This document shows, one piece after another, positions 16,691 to 25,088 of a stretch of DNA of 44,678 nucleotides. The DNA comes from an uncultured Clostridia bacterium. GTDB lineage: Bacteria > Bacillota > Clostridia > Christensenellales > UBA3700. The position numbers and the translations under genes were made by a program. Numbering within the stretch: position 1 is the stretch's first letter; each line of letters opens with the position of its first letter. The DNA is taken from the NCBI GenBank assembly GCA_947176265.1, contig CAMWQA010000005.1, positions 1-44,678 of the forward strand. Reading direction: 5' to 3'. The notes under the pieces were generated by a model. It saw only the letters and a program-made list of their open reading frames with translations, was not told the origin of the DNA and ran no database searches.

Positions 16691-17019
16691 TGACCAAGGT
16701 ATTCGTAACAAAACAAAACAACAGCATTGTTGAGATAGAGTGCGAGGGACACACCGGTTATGGAGTGGAAGGAGAAGATATAGTATGCTCCGCCCTTTCG
16801 TCAATAGTACAGACGGCGGTATTGGGGCTCTTCAGTGTGGCAGGCGTAGACGTCGATTATAAGACTGACGACAAAAGAGGTTATCTCAAAGCCACTCTCC
16901 CCCGAAATCTCGACAAAGCGACAAGGCACGACTGCGACGTTATACTCAATACGATGATGTTGGGGATAGCAGATTTGCATGAAGGCTTTTCTGATTTTAT
17001 AGAATTGGAGGTAAAATAA
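16690..17019 (+). CDS. prp: Ribosomal-processing cysteine protease Prp
   Basis: A 109-residue protease (YsxB family) that cuts the N-terminal extension off ribosomal protein L27, an essential step in Firmicutes such as Staphylococcus aureus. The catalytic pair is visible as His21 in EGHTGYG and Cys33 in IVCSALS. It sits between rplU and rpmA as in most Firmicutes, and its substrate is encoded by the next gene. No separate ribosome site; the start overlaps the rplU stop. Confidence 0.95.
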   Translation: MTKVFVTKQNNSIVEIECEGHTGYGVEGEDIVCSALSSIVQTAVLGLFSVAGVDVDYKTDDKRGYLKATLPRNLDKATRHDCDVILNTMMLGIADLHEGFSDFIELEVK

Positions 17020-17020
17020 T

Positions 17021-17302
17021 ATGTTTATTAATATTCAGCTCTTCGCTCACAAAAAAGGTGTAGGTAGCTCCAGAAACGGTAGAGACTCCGAGTCAAAGAG
17101 ACTTGGACCAAAGAGATCTGACGGTCAATTCGTTTTGGCAGGAAATATCTTGGTTAGACAAAGAGGCACCAAGTTCCACGTTGGCAACAACGTAGGTATC
17201 GGCAAGGACGACACCCTCTACGCTCTTATCGACGGCGTAGTAAAATTCGAGCGCAAAGGCAAAGATAAAAAGCAAGTTAGCGTTTACGCAAAAGAAGTTT
17301 AA
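17021..17302 (+). CDS. rpmA: 50S ribosomal protein L27 with cleavable N-terminal extension
   Basis: A 93-residue L27, a large-subunit protein whose N-terminus reaches the peptidyl-transferase centre. The first nine residues, MFINIQLFA, precede [14 protein letters not shown] and form the Prp cleavage extension known in Firmicutes (compare MLKLNLQFFA). GGAGG lies 9 nt before the ATG. Gene order and the presence of Prp support processing. It is followed by a strong terminator. Confidence 0.98.
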   Translation: MFINIQLFAHKKGVGSSRNGRDSESKRLGPKRSDGQFVLAGNILVRQRGTKFHVGNNVGIGKDDTLYALIDGVVKFERKGKDKKQVSVYAKEV

Positions 17303-17310
17303 TTAAAAAT

Positions 17311-17338
17311 AAAAAGCCACTCAAACGAGTGGCTTTTT
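17311..17338 (+). terminator. Terminator of rplU-prp-rpmA
   Basis: A perfect 12-bp inverted repeat (AAAAAGCCACTC, loop AAAC, GAGTGGCTTTTT) ending in a T-run. It starts 9 nt after the rpmA stop. Confidence 0.92.
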
Positions 17339-17358
17339 TAGTTATTATAGAGATAACT

Positions 17359-17724
17359 ATGAAAAACAAAAAGTCTTCTAAAAGTTTTTTAAATACAGTC
17401 TGCGCCTATGCCACTATTATACTTGGCACCTTATGCGGTATTTTATTTGCTTTTAGTTTGGTTTGTGCAGTAAACCATCGTTGGGCTGAATTTGGCATCT
17501 GCCTAGCAATCGCAATCATACTTTTAATTATTATTATACCCCTCATGTTCAGAGGCGATATTTATAAATGTCCTAAATGTGGACACGAATTCAAAACAAA
17601 TCCTTACAAAACCTTTTTTACCAAAGGTATGCTAAGCGATTTGGACGGAACGCCTACTAAATACGTAAAATTAAAATGTCCAAAATGCAATACAAAAGAT
17701 TATTGCAAAAGACGTTGGAAATAA
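17359..17724 (+). CDS. Small membrane protein with C-terminal zinc ribbon
   Basis: A 121-residue protein with two hydrophobic segments (about 14-36 and 47-67) and a cytoplasmic C-terminus bearing CPKCGHEF and CPKCNTKDYC, which should form a four-Cys zinc ribbon. The start is the ATG at 17359, with only a weak GAGAT upstream. An in-frame GTG at 17329 lies inside the rpmA terminator and is not used. It is followed tail-to-tail 15 nt later by the RNase E/G gene. Function unknown; such proteins are common orphans in Clostridia. It sits where the ribosomal operon meets the opposing cluster. Confidence 0.75.
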   Translation: MKNKKSSKSFLNTVCAYATIILGTLCGILFAFSLVCAVNHRWAEFGICLAIAIILLIIIIPLMFRGDIYKCPKCGHEFKTNPYKTFFTKGMLSDLDGTPTKYVKLKCPKCNTKDYCKRRWK

Positions 17725-17739
17725 TTTAAATACAACTTC

Positions 17740-19230
17740 TCAATACAACATCTTTGCCTTATCCGGCAAGTCGAGTATTGCTCCGTGCAAAACTTTGATA
17801 TCAATCTTCTCGATATGCATTCTATCGTCGGGAGTAAGGTATATTCTCTTATCGCGCCACTCCCCTGCGCATTCTTTTTCCAAAAGTCTGTATGCAAAAA
17901 TCTTATTGAATACGCTTGGCGCGACCGTGGCAAGCACGGCTTTATTATCTTCGCAAGCAAAGACGTCGTTGAGTTTATTTTTGAGCATACCAGCCATTAC
18001 CTCGTCTGACAAGACGTATGCGTTGCCGTCGCAATACGGACAGGTCTGCAACATTACGCTCTCAAGCATACTCCTCGTCTTCTTACGGGTAAGTTCCACA
18101 AGTCCAAGCGGAGTCATTCCTATAAGCGAAGTCTTGGTTCTATCCAAAGCAAGCGCTTCTTGCAAGACGTCAAGCACCTTTTGGTTGTGATCGGGATTAT
18201 CCATGTCTATAAAGTCGATTACGACAATACCTCCGATATTACGGACTCTCAGTTGACGGGCTATCTCCTTTGCGGCAATGCAATTGGTCTCAAATACAGT
18301 CTGCTCCAAGTTCTTCTCGCCCACGTATTTGCCGGTATTTACGTCAATGACAGTCAATGCTTCCGTGCGGTCGATTATAAGATACGCGCCGTTGGCAAGT
18401 ACTACTTTGCGTTGCAAAAGTCCTTCTATTTGCTTGGTCAAACCAAACTTTTTATGCAAACTCTCCTTACCTTCGTACAGCACGAATAGGTCGGGTTTCT
18501 TTTCGTTGAGCGCAGAAAAGGCTATCTTGAATTCTTCAAGCAATTTCTTATCGTTGATAATAACTCGGTCTACGTCGTCGCGTAGCATATCGCGCACCGC
18601 TCTTATCGCCACGCCCTCTTCTTTATAGATGAGCGAGCCCGCCGGCTTAGTCATATTGGCTTCTTTTATCTTCTGCCACTTAGCGACGAGTTCTTGTATC
18701 TCTTCCTGTATCTCCTCTTTACTGCAATCAACGGACTGCGTACGAAGTATTATGCCGTATCCTTCGGGTTTTACGCTGTTTACAAAGTCAACGAGTTCTT
18801 GTTTTACATTTTCATCGGTAATCTTTCTACTTACTCCTACGTAATCTATCTGAGGCATAAGCACGACTGACCTGCCCGGGAGAGTTACGTTCATGGTTAT
18901 TCTTGCGCCCTTTGAGCCGAATTGTTCTTTGGTAACCTGACACAAGATATTGTCGCCCGCTTTGAGATTGAGCTTTTTATCCGTGACGTCTTTGAGAATT
19001 TCTCCGTATTCGAGCGTATCGCCCGCGTACAGGAAAGCGTTGCGCTCTAAGCCTATATTTACAAAAGCCGCCTGCATACCGTTGAGAACGTTTTGCACTC
19101 TGCCTTTGTAGATATTGCCCACCAATCTCGTCATATTCTTGCGTTCTACCCAAAATTCGACGAGTTCGCCGTCAGACACGATACATACTTGCGTATCGCT
19201 TGGATTTACGCTTATCAAAATATCTTTCAT
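17740..19230 (-). CDS. rng: Ribonuclease E/G family endoribonuclease
   Basis: A 496-residue RNase G-type enzyme acting in rRNA maturation and mRNA decay. It shows the N-terminal S1-like RNA-binding region (GNIYKGRVQNVLNGMQAAFVNIGLERNAFLY), the catalytic DNase-I-like core with IVVIDFIDMDNPDH (metal-binding Asp residues), LVELTRKKTR, and the zinc-link CPYCDG that joins protomers in RNase E. It lacks the long C-terminal scaffold of proteobacterial RNase E. ATG at 19230 overlaps the previous gene's stop by 4 nt, with GGAGG inside that gene. Last gene of the minus-strand cluster. Confidence 0.94.
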   Translation of the reverse strand: MKDILISVNPSDTQVCIVSDGELVEFWVERKNMTRLVGNIYKGRVQNVLNGMQAAFVNIGLERNAFLYAGDTLEYGEILKDVTDKKLNLKAGDNILCQVTKEQFGSKGARITMNVTLPGRSVVLMPQIDYVGVSRKITDENVKQELVDFVNSVKPEGYGIILRTQSVDCSKEEIQEEIQELVAKWQKIKEANMTKPAGSLIYKEEGVAIRAVRDMLRDDVDRVIINDKKLLEEFKIAFSALNEKKPDLFVLYEGKESLHKKFGLTKQIEGLLQRKVVLANGAYLIIDRTEALTVIDVNTGKYVGEKNLEQTVFETNCIAAKEIARQLRVRNIGGIVVIDFIDMDNPDHNQKVLDVLQEALALDRTKTSLIGMTPLGLVELTRKKTRSMLESVMLQTCPYCDGNAYVLSDEVMAGMLKNKLNDVFACEDNKAVLATVAPSVFNKIFAYRLLEKECAGEWRDKRIYLTPDDRMHIEKIDIKVLHGAILDLPDKAKMLY

Positions 19231-19874
19231 TTAAGCAATTCCTCCACGTCGATAAAATTCCCCTTTTCTCCAACCAACTGCGCCTTACGGCAAATATCGT
19301 TGATTTTGATATCAATCCCGAATTTTTCATTGAGATGATTGACTACGCTATCCGCGCGCAAGTTGGCGTTGCCGCTTGCAAGTCGCATAAAGAGTTTGTT
19401 ATTCTCCACTCTCAATCCGTATATCAACGGAGCGACGTCCTTCTGCACTACCTCGCCTTTCTTGCTAGTGGATATGATATAACTTTGACATTCTGCAATA
19501 CTTTCAATCTCTTTAGGCAAGACTTTAGCGCATACCGCCTCGTAATCGCTTGCCGTAACTATAGCTGCCAAGTTGGGATTTTTGTCCCTATAAAAACTCG
19601 CAACCGCGCGCATACCCGTGGGCATGGACGCGTTGTATCTGACGAGCATTTCGTCTTTGTCGACGCCGTTGCACTCAACTGCAAAATATTCTGCAACGGA
19701 CTGCACTCCAAGCGGTACGGGCGTAGTGGTATAAGTCAACATGTGCGGAACGTAGCCTTGAGAATACTTTACGTCCACGTTTGCTCTCTTGAGTCCTCTT
19801 TGCAACACTCGCAATATATCTTTGTGCGAAACGTAACTGACGTCGTCGACTTTGAAATGCTTGAGTATTATCAT
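19227..19874 (-). CDS. Radical-SAM-associated protein (DUF2344/TIGR03936)
   Basis: A 215-residue protein of the DUF2344 family, nearly always encoded next to the TIGR03960 radical SAM protein and RNase G in Firmicutes. The beginning is typical (HFKVDDVSYVSHKDILRVLQRGLKRA...YSQGYVPHM). Start: ATG at 19874 makes a 4-nt ATGA overlap with the upstream stop and has GAGAGG 8 nt before it. A GTG three codons upstream is disfavoured. The biochemical role is unknown; co-occurrence suggests work with the radical SAM partner, possibly on RNA or the ribosome. Confidence 0.9.
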   Translation of the reverse strand: MIILKHFKVDDVSYVSHKDILRVLQRGLKRANVDVKYSQGYVPHMLTYTTTPVPLGVQSVAEYFAVECNGVDKDEMLVRYNASMPTGMRAVASFYRDKNPNLAAIVTASDYEAVCAKVLPKEIESIAECQSYIISTSKKGEVVQKDVAPLIYGLRVENNKLFMRLASGNANLRADSVVNHLNEKFGIDIKINDICRKAQLVGEKGNFIDVEELLK

Positions 19875-21616
19875 ATCCTGCACCTCTCCAATCTATTTGC
19901 ACCGCAACCGTTGCACTTTTTGAGGCAGTTAGGCGTACACTTGCCCTCGTAAGCCTTATGCCTTTCTTTGAGAAGATACGTCTTGGTCACGCCGTTGTCT
20001 ATAATATCCCACGGCAACTCTTCGTCTTCGTCAAATCCGTCTAAGAACTTTTGATAGTCGACGCCGCTTAACTCGAATGCATCAAGCCACTTGCCGTAAT
20101 CGAAATTCTCGCTCCAAGAGTCGAATACGCAACCAAGCTCGTAAGCCTTGACGATAGTCTTTGCAAGCGACTTATCTCCTCTCGCTAAAACAGCCTCGAT
20201 AATTGACGACTCTGCTCCGTGCCAAGAATACTTGACGTTTTTCAAGCGTAACTTTTCTCTCATAAAAGCCTGCTTGTCAAGCATCTCCTGCATGGAAATC
20301 TGTCTTTCCCACTGGAAAGGCGTAAGCGGTTTTGGTATGAATATAGAAGTTGAGACAGTTATATTGAGCAACTTAGACGTACCGTATTGAGCGTGCAAAC
20401 TCTTTATCAGATGCACTATATCTACAATACCCTGCAAATCCTCTTGTGTCTCGGTCGGCAAGCCCATTATGAAATAAAGTTTGACGTTCTTCACTCCGTA
20501 CTTCATTGCCGCCGTCAAAGAAGAAAGTATGTTTTCTTCGTTTATATTTTTATTGATTACGTCGCGCAGTCTCTGCGTACCCGCTTCGGGCGCAAAAGTC
20601 AGCGACGCGCCTTGAATCTCTTCGTATATCTCCGCCTCGAAACTGTCAAGTCTCAACGACGGCAAAGCCACTTTTATTTTACGCTTGTCCGCCTCTACTT
20701 TTATTCTGTCGACAAGTTCTTTAAGTCCCGAATAGTCGCTCGTACTCAAACTCAAAAGTCCCAACTCGTCGTAGCCCGTGCTGTCCATAAGCTCGCAAGC
20801 CTGTCTTACCAAAGTATCGACGCTGCGTTCTCTTATAGGACGGTAATAAAATCCTGCCTGACAAAATCTACAACCGTTGGCGCAACCTCTGAACAATTCG
20901 ATTGACGATCTGTCGTGCACTATATCGCAGTTGGGGACTAATATCTTGGTGGGATAATACGCCGAATCCAAATCCTTAACTACGGCTCTCTTCGTAGGGT
21001 TGTTGAGAGAAGGCACGTACACGCCGTCCAACTTGCTTGCTCGCAACAAAAATTCTTGTTTTGACAAGCCTCGCTCTTTGCACTCTATATGCAACAGCGT
21101 TAGTTCTTTGAGATTTTTCTCACCTTCGCCAATCAACACCGCGTCAAAGAACGGCGCAAACGGCATTGGATTGACTACGCACGGACCGCCTGCAACGATG
21201 GGCGGATACTCGTCGCCTCTCTCGCTTGCGTAATACGGAATGCCCATCAAATCAAGCATATAAACTATATTGGTAAACTGCAATTCAAACTGTACGGAAA
21301 ATCCTATGAGGTCAAAGGATTTTGCGTCGCGCTTGGTCTCGATAGAAAACAACGGCAATGCATTTTTTCTCAAAAGCTGCGCCATATCGAGGTCGGGCGC
21401 ATAGCATCGCTCGCAGACGATATCTTGCATATCGTTGAGCATATGATATAGAATCCTAGTACCGATATTGCTCATACCAACTTCATATTTGTCGCTGAAG
21501 CACAGCAAGACCCTTTCTTTGCAGGGCTTGTCCATATCCGGCAAATTATATTCTCCGCCCACGTATCGCGCAGGCTTTTGTACTTGCAATAAAATGTCCT
21601 TTAGTTTGTCCCACAT
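19871..21616 (-). CDS. B12-binding-type radical SAM protein (TIGR03960)
   Basis: A 581-residue radical SAM enzyme. The iron-sulfur motif is CANGCRFC near residue 247, preceded by an N-terminal cobalamin-binding-like region (about 30-230, including LIGFSVQFELQFTN and GEGE). The C-terminal part ends in a Cys-rich tail (CTPNCLKKCNGCG). Family members are found beside DUF2344 and rng across Firmicutes, but the reaction is undetermined. ATG at 21616 begins one nt after the ROK gene's stop, and the 3' end overlaps DUF2344 by 4 nt, so the three-gene block is translationally linked. Confidence 0.92.
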   Translation of the reverse strand: MWDKLKDILLQVQKPARYVGGEYNLPDMDKPCKERVLLCFSDKYEVGMSNIGTRILYHMLNDMQDIVCERCYAPDLDMAQLLRKNALPLFSIETKRDAKSFDLIGFSVQFELQFTNIVYMLDLMGIPYYASERGDEYPPIVAGGPCVVNPMPFAPFFDAVLIGEGEKNLKELTLLHIECKERGLSKQEFLLRASKLDGVYVPSLNNPTKRAVVKDLDSAYYPTKILVPNCDIVHDRSSIELFRGCANGCRFCQAGFYYRPIRERSVDTLVRQACELMDSTGYDELGLLSLSTSDYSGLKELVDRIKVEADKRKIKVALPSLRLDSFEAEIYEEIQGASLTFAPEAGTQRLRDVINKNINEENILSSLTAAMKYGVKNVKLYFIMGLPTETQEDLQGIVDIVHLIKSLHAQYGTSKLLNITVSTSIFIPKPLTPFQWERQISMQEMLDKQAFMREKLRLKNVKYSWHGAESSIIEAVLARGDKSLAKTIVKAYELGCVFDSWSENFDYGKWLDAFELSGVDYQKFLDGFDEDEELPWDIIDNGVTKTYLLKERHKAYEGKCTPNCLKKCNGCGANRLERCRI

Positions 21617-21617
21617 A

Positions 21618-22556
21618 TTACATCACTAGCGCTGCAGCGCCCATATATCCTGCGTCGTTGCCTAGGCTAGCGCCTACTACGTCGACGTATGGATAGAAAC
21701 CGTTGTTGTCTATATACTCGTTGAGCATTTTCTTTACGGGCAAAATGAGTTCTGCGCCCTCGTTGGCAATACCTCCGCCGAGTACGAAAGCTTGCGGATG
21801 AAGTATATTCGTCAAGCCAATTAATCCGTACGTGAGGTAATTTATGTATTTTTCTACGACGTTTTTTGCGACGCTGTCTCCTTCCCTTGCAGCAATAAAC
21901 GCAGATTTGCCGCTTATGCCGTCTTTGCAAATCTTTGCAAGCAAACTATTGGGATTTTGCTCTATTGCGGCTGCCGTCTGCTCGATAAAAGCTTTTGCAG
22001 ATATAAACTCTTCCCAACAACCTTTGTTACCGCAAGCGCACTTGTCGCCGTCAACCTGTATTCCCATATGTCCAGCTTCTGCGCCGGCGCAACCAAGTCC
22101 TTCAAAAAGTTTGCCGTCGAGTATTATGCCCGAACCTACTCCTGTACCGAGCGTGATAAAGACGAGGTTTTTGAAATTCTTTCCGCTACCGAAACGCTGT
22201 TCGCCCAAAGCGGCGCAATTTGCGTCGTTGCACACCTTACATTCTTTTCCCGTAAGATTCTTAACGTCTCCCGCAAGGTCAACGCCCTTCCAATTTAGGT
22301 TGGAACAAGACATAACCAATCCCGCGCGAGAATTTACGATGCCCGGCACGCCTATGCCTATACCCGACAATTCTTTGATATCAAAACCCGCTTCCATGCA
22401 CAAAGAATTGATATTGCTTATCATATCAAGCAAAATTGCGTCGTAGCCTCTTTCCTTTTGCGTCCTGTAAGTCATAGATGACATCACGTTGCCAAAATCG
22501 TCTACAATTCCCATTTTGGTATTTTTACCGCCAATATCCACACCTGCGTAATACAT
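21618..22556 (-). CDS. ROK-family sugar kinase (glucokinase-like)
   Basis: A 312-residue ROK protein, likely phosphorylating glucose or a related sugar with ATP in the cytoplasm. Visible are the phosphate loop DIGGKNTKMGIVD, GIGIGVPG, the catalytic-Asp region CNDANCAALGEQ, TLGTGVGSGII and the ROK zinc motif CACGNKGCWEEF near residue 175. There is no N-terminal helix-turn-helix, so it is a kinase rather than a NagC/Mlc-type repressor. ATG at 22556 with GAGGTAAG. It heads the block with the two radical-SAM-associated genes and rng. Substrate specificity is inferred. Confidence 0.92.
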   Translation of the reverse strand: MYYAGVDIGGKNTKMGIVDDFGNVMSSMTYRTQKERGYDAILLDMISNINSLCMEAGFDIKELSGIGIGVPGIVNSRAGLVMSCSNLNWKGVDLAGDVKNLTGKECKVCNDANCAALGEQRFGSGKNFKNLVFITLGTGVGSGIILDGKLFEGLGCAGAEAGHMGIQVDGDKCACGNKGCWEEFISAKAFIEQTAAAIEQNPNSLLAKICKDGISGKSAFIAAREGDSVAKNVVEKYINYLTYGLIGLTNILHPQAFVLGGGIANEGAELILPVKKMLNEYIDNNGFYPYVDVVGASLGNDAGYMGAAALVM

Positions 22557-22599
22557 ACACTTACCTCTAGATAAATTATTAAATAGTTATACAATTTAT

Positions 22600-22628
22600 A
22601 TTATAATATAAATACCCTGCTTTTGCAA
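22600..22628 (-). promoter_or_regulatory. Possible promoter of the ROK-radical SAM-rng block
   Basis: Minus strand: TTGCAA (22623-22628), 17-bp spacer, TATAAT (22600-22605). The -10 is perfect and the -35 moderate. Its -35 lies inside the hairpin at 22610-22635. Confidence 0.45.
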
Positions 22629-22637
22629 GGTATTTTT
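22610..22637. terminator. Possible terminator after the SpoIVFB-like gene
   Basis: An 11-bp inverted repeat (22610-22620 against 22625-22635, one wobble pair) with loop TTTT. The plus strand has a T-run; the minus strand, which would matter for the SpoIVFB-like transcript, continues only into AT-rich sequence, so its strength there is doubtful. Confidence 0.4.
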
Positions 22638-22737
22638 ATGCTTACTCAAGTCAAAACATAATTGCATTCTCATGAGTTTTACTTGGGTATGTTTTAAGTA
22701 ATATAATATTTGAAAGTCAAAATCGTTATTATTCCAA

Positions 22738-23574
22738 TTACTTTGAAAAATCCTGCAATGCGTCAATGATACTCACGTTCAATTCGTGAGTCATGCACAG
22801 CTTTTCTAAAGTGCGTTCTTCTACTTCGCAGACTCTGCCTCCATTACCGTCTGTGATTATGAATTTGCAAATCTTATCCTTGCCCAAGTAACGCAAGAAT
22901 TTAAACAGCGGACTGTCTCCAGAGATATAAACAACCTCTTCTTTAAGCCCTTGCGTATAGTCTTTGACAAAAGGTCTTGAATTTGCAAGATGATAATAAC
23001 TCTGTCCCTTACTTGTAAAAATGCCGCTCAATATCAAAAACAGACCGAATATTGGCAACGTGATATTAAAGGTAAAAAACGCCGAGACTATGCCGCCCAC
23101 AAACATAATTCCGCCTGAAATCAGCGTGAGCCATTTGAGTATTTTTACGGCGCGCAACTTTTTCTTGACAAGCGACACGATTACTCTACTGCCGTCGAGA
23201 GGATAAAGCGGCAAGAGATTGACAAACCCCAAAGAGAGATTGGCAAAACAGATATCAAGCGTATAGTTGTATACGTCGGGTATAAGCCACCAAAGAGCTA
23301 CTATAAAGGTTGCAACCGCCAGATTAAACAACGGCGCGGACAGCGCAATAAGAATATTGTCGCCGTCGTTGTAGTCGTCTCCGCTTTCCAAAGAACCGCC
23401 GTAAGGCATTATCGTAATGACGCCCATTCCGTAGCCCCTTAGCTTTGCCATTCTGTTGTGGGCTACTTCATGCGCAACGATACTGACGAGGTATCCGCAC
23501 AACAGCTCAAATTTACCAAGTACGAGGAATACCCCCGCAAGAAGGCAAAAGAGCGGATGCAACTTTATTTTCAC
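22738..23574 (-). CDS. SpoIVFB-like site-2 protease (M50) with C-terminal CBS-like region
   Basis: A 278-residue membrane zinc protease. The zinc motif is HEVAH (His35, Glu36, His39) in a transmembrane helix, and the third ligand is the Asp in LYPLDGSR near residue 124, as in SpoIVFB, which cleaves pro-sigma-K inside the membrane during sporulation. About four to five hydrophobic segments cover residues 8-185, and a soluble CBS-like domain follows (about 205-278). The start is GTG at 23574 with only a weak ribosome site. It directly follows a tiny membrane gene and minDE, the Bacillus order. Whether this organism sporulates is not shown here. Confidence 0.9.
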   Translation of the reverse strand: MKIKLHPLFCLLAGVFLVLGKFELLCGYLVSIVAHEVAHNRMAKLRGYGMGVITIMPYGGSLESGDDYNDGDNILIALSAPLFNLAVATFIVALWWLIPDVYNYTLDICFANLSLGFVNLLPLYPLDGSRVIVSLVKKKLRAVKILKWLTLISGGIMFVGGIVSAFFTFNITLPIFGLFLILSGIFTSKGQSYYHLANSRPFVKDYTQGLKEEVVYISGDSPLFKFLRYLGKDKICKFIITDGNGGRVCEVEERTLEKLCMTHELNVSIIDALQDFSK

Positions 23575-23577
23575 GTC

Positions 23578-23766
23578 TTAAAAACCCATCTCGATTATAC
23601 GCGAAATCAATACTCCGCAGCTTATGCCTACGCAAATAAGCGCCTGAACGATAAATACGTCCAAGACGTTGACCTTTTTCTTTTTGGTTTTAGCATTCTT
23701 TGCGCGTGTGATATTTTGGTTGGGGAAACTTACGCTTTCCGTAATTTTGTAATCGTCGTATTTCAT
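23578..23766 (-). CDS. Tiny single-pass membrane protein in the SpoIVFA slot
   Basis: A 62-residue protein with a basic cytoplasmic-type stretch (KNAKTKKKKVN) followed by one hydrophobic segment (about 36-56). AGGAG lies 7 nt before the ATG at 23766, and the SpoIVFB-like gene begins 3 nt after its stop, so it is clearly expressed with it. In Bacillus this position holds SpoIVFA, the membrane anchor/inhibitor of SpoIVFB, which has an N-terminal cytoplasmic part, one membrane helix and an external LytM domain. This product resembles only the first two, so it may be a reduced SpoIVFA; that is inference from position and topology. Confidence 0.7.
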   Translation of the reverse strand: MKYDDYKITESVSFPNQNITRAKNAKTKKKKVNVLDVFIVQALICVGISCGVLISRIIEMGF

Positions 23767-23840
23767 AACAAACTCCTATACATAAGATAGTATAGTTTAT
23801 TTGCGACGTTGCGAATATATGACTTAAATTTAAAATTTTA

Positions 23841-24074
23841 TCAGATAATATTGGGAGCGTTTATATTGTCGGCTTTGGCGGAAATATTTATTTGGTATTC
23901 TCCGCCTTCGACGACGTCGATATTGATATTTACGTCTGAGCACAGACTCATATAGCATCCAAGCAACATTCTTAAATCGCTTTCAAGCGCTCTCGTAAGC
24001 CCTTCGTAAGCGTTGATTTTGTCTTGCATGAGCACTTTTTTGAGCCGCTTTTCCATCATCTTGCTTTCATTCAT
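23841..24074 (-). CDS. minE: Cell division topological specificity factor MinE
   Basis: A 77-residue MinE-like protein. The N-terminal half contains the MinD-interacting helix region (KKVLMQDKINAYEGLTRALESDLRMLL by position) and the C-terminal half is the beta-rich dimerisation part. MinE stimulates MinD ATPase to set up division-site selection. The start is ATG at 24074, only 4 nt after the minD stop, with AGGTAG upstream. A longer in-frame reading from 24179 would run far into minD and is rejected. Sequence similarity is modest, so the call rests partly on position. Confidence 0.8.
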   Translation of the reverse strand: MNESKMMEKRLKKVLMQDKINAYEGLTRALESDLRMLLGCYMSLCSDVNINIDVVEGGEYQINISAKADNINAPNII

Positions 24075-24078
24075 TTCT

Positions 24079-24867
24079 CTACCTACCCGATACCAGTCTC
24101 TTGATTTTGCCCAATAAACCTCTATATCCCTTCGTGACGTCATAGAGCTTAAAAGTATTGTTGAGAATATTGCAGGCAATCATATCTATTGCGTCGCGCG
24201 ACGACGACGTATTCATGCCGATTCTGCCGAGTTGGGAATACACCGTGATAGTGTCGTCTTCGGGAACTACTCCTATCAACGGACAGCGCAATAGTTTTGA
24301 TATTTCTCCGCCGCCCATCATCTTGCCCGACACGACGAAATCTCCGCGTACTCTGTTGACTATAAGGCTGACGGAATTAAGCTTGTAACTACGAAGCAAT
24401 CCCAACACCTTGTCGCAGTCCCTTATGGCGGGTATATGCGGCGTTGTGACGGCAATCGCCTCGTCGGAGCAACTCACGGCTCTGTGAAAGCCGCCGTCAA
24501 TACCCGCAGGACAGTCGATGAGAATAAAGTCGAACATACTCTCAATGCGCGCGATAAGTTCGCCAAAAACCGCGCTGGTAAGTTTCTCGCTGCTATACGC
24601 GTGCGCCGACGGCAACAAATACAGTCCAAGTCCCTCTTCCTGTATTAGCGCTTGATTTATATGGCATTTGCCGTCAATCACGTCCGCCATATCGTACACC
24701 ACTTGGTTTTCCATACCCATGACAACGTCCAAATTATTGAGACCGACGTCTCCGTCAATCATAAGCACGCTCTTACCCCTCGTAGCAAGACATATACCAA
24801 GACTAGCAAGTACGCTCGTCTTGCCAACTCCGCCTTTACCCGACGTCACGACTATTTTTCTTGCCAT
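24079..24867 (-). CDS. minD: Septum site-determining ATPase MinD
   Basis: A 262-residue deviant-Walker ParA/MinD ATPase. SGKGGVGKTS spans residues 9-18; LMIDGDVGLNNLD, FILIDCPAGID and SLIVNRV are typical. The C-terminal amphipathic helix GLLGKIKRLVSGR is the membrane-targeting sequence. ATP-bound MinD sits on the membrane and normally recruits the FtsZ inhibitor MinC. ATG at 24867 with AAAGGAG. It heads minD-minE-(SpoIVFA-like)-SpoIVFB-like. No minC is next to it. Confidence 0.97.
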   Translation of the reverse strand: MARKIVVTSGKGGVGKTSVLASLGICLATRGKSVLMIDGDVGLNNLDVVMGMENQVVYDMADVIDGKCHINQALIQEEGLGLYLLPSAHAYSSEKLTSAVFGELIARIESMFDFILIDCPAGIDGGFHRAVSCSDEAIAVTTPHIPAIRDCDKVLGLLRSYKLNSVSLIVNRVRGDFVVSGKMMGGGEISKLLRCPLIGVVPEDDTITVYSQLGRIGMNTSSSRDAIDMIACNILNNTFKLYDVTKGYRGLLGKIKRLVSGR

Positions 24868-25040
24868 ACAATTCTCCTTTCAAAAGAGAATTCTATTAAG
24901 AGACACGGGCAAGAGTAAATCGATAATAAAAATGCCGTGAAAACTTAATTGAAATCTCTTATAGCATTATAGCGTATAAGATAAATAAAGGATTGACAGA
25001 TATAATAAAAACAAAACTATTTTTGTCGAAAAGCGCAAAT

Positions 25041-25070
25041 AAAAAAGACGGAGATTTCTCTCCGTCTTTT
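25041..25070 (-). terminator. Terminator of the giant surface protein operon
   Basis: A perfect 12-bp stem (25043-25054 against 25059-25070) with a 4-nt loop. The A-run at 25041-25046 reads as a T-run on the minus strand. It lies 19 nt after the 706-residue gene's stop and separates it from minD. Confidence 0.9.
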
Positions 25071-25088
25071 GATATTTAACGATATATT

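Noticed and set aside
17329..17358. GTG start for the zinc-ribbon membrane protein
   Set aside because: It lies inside the rpmA terminator stem and has no ribosome site; the ATG at 17359 is preferred.
19875..19883. GTG start three codons upstream in the DUF2344 gene
   Set aside because: The ribosome site GAGAGG sits almost on top of it; the ATG at 19874 has proper spacing and the ATGA overlap.
19200..19952. A 250-codon plus-strand open frame opposite the DUF2344 gene
   Set aside because: It crosses the ends of three overlapping, well-supported minus-strand genes and resembles nothing.
24075..24179. Longer MinE reading starting inside minD
   Set aside because: The added 35 residues are minD sequence read in another frame; the ATG at 24074 follows the minD stop by 4 nt.
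24992..25007. TTGACA close to TATAAT on the plus strand
   Set aside because: Only a couple of bases separate them, so they cannot form a sigma-A promoter, and no plus-strand gene follows.
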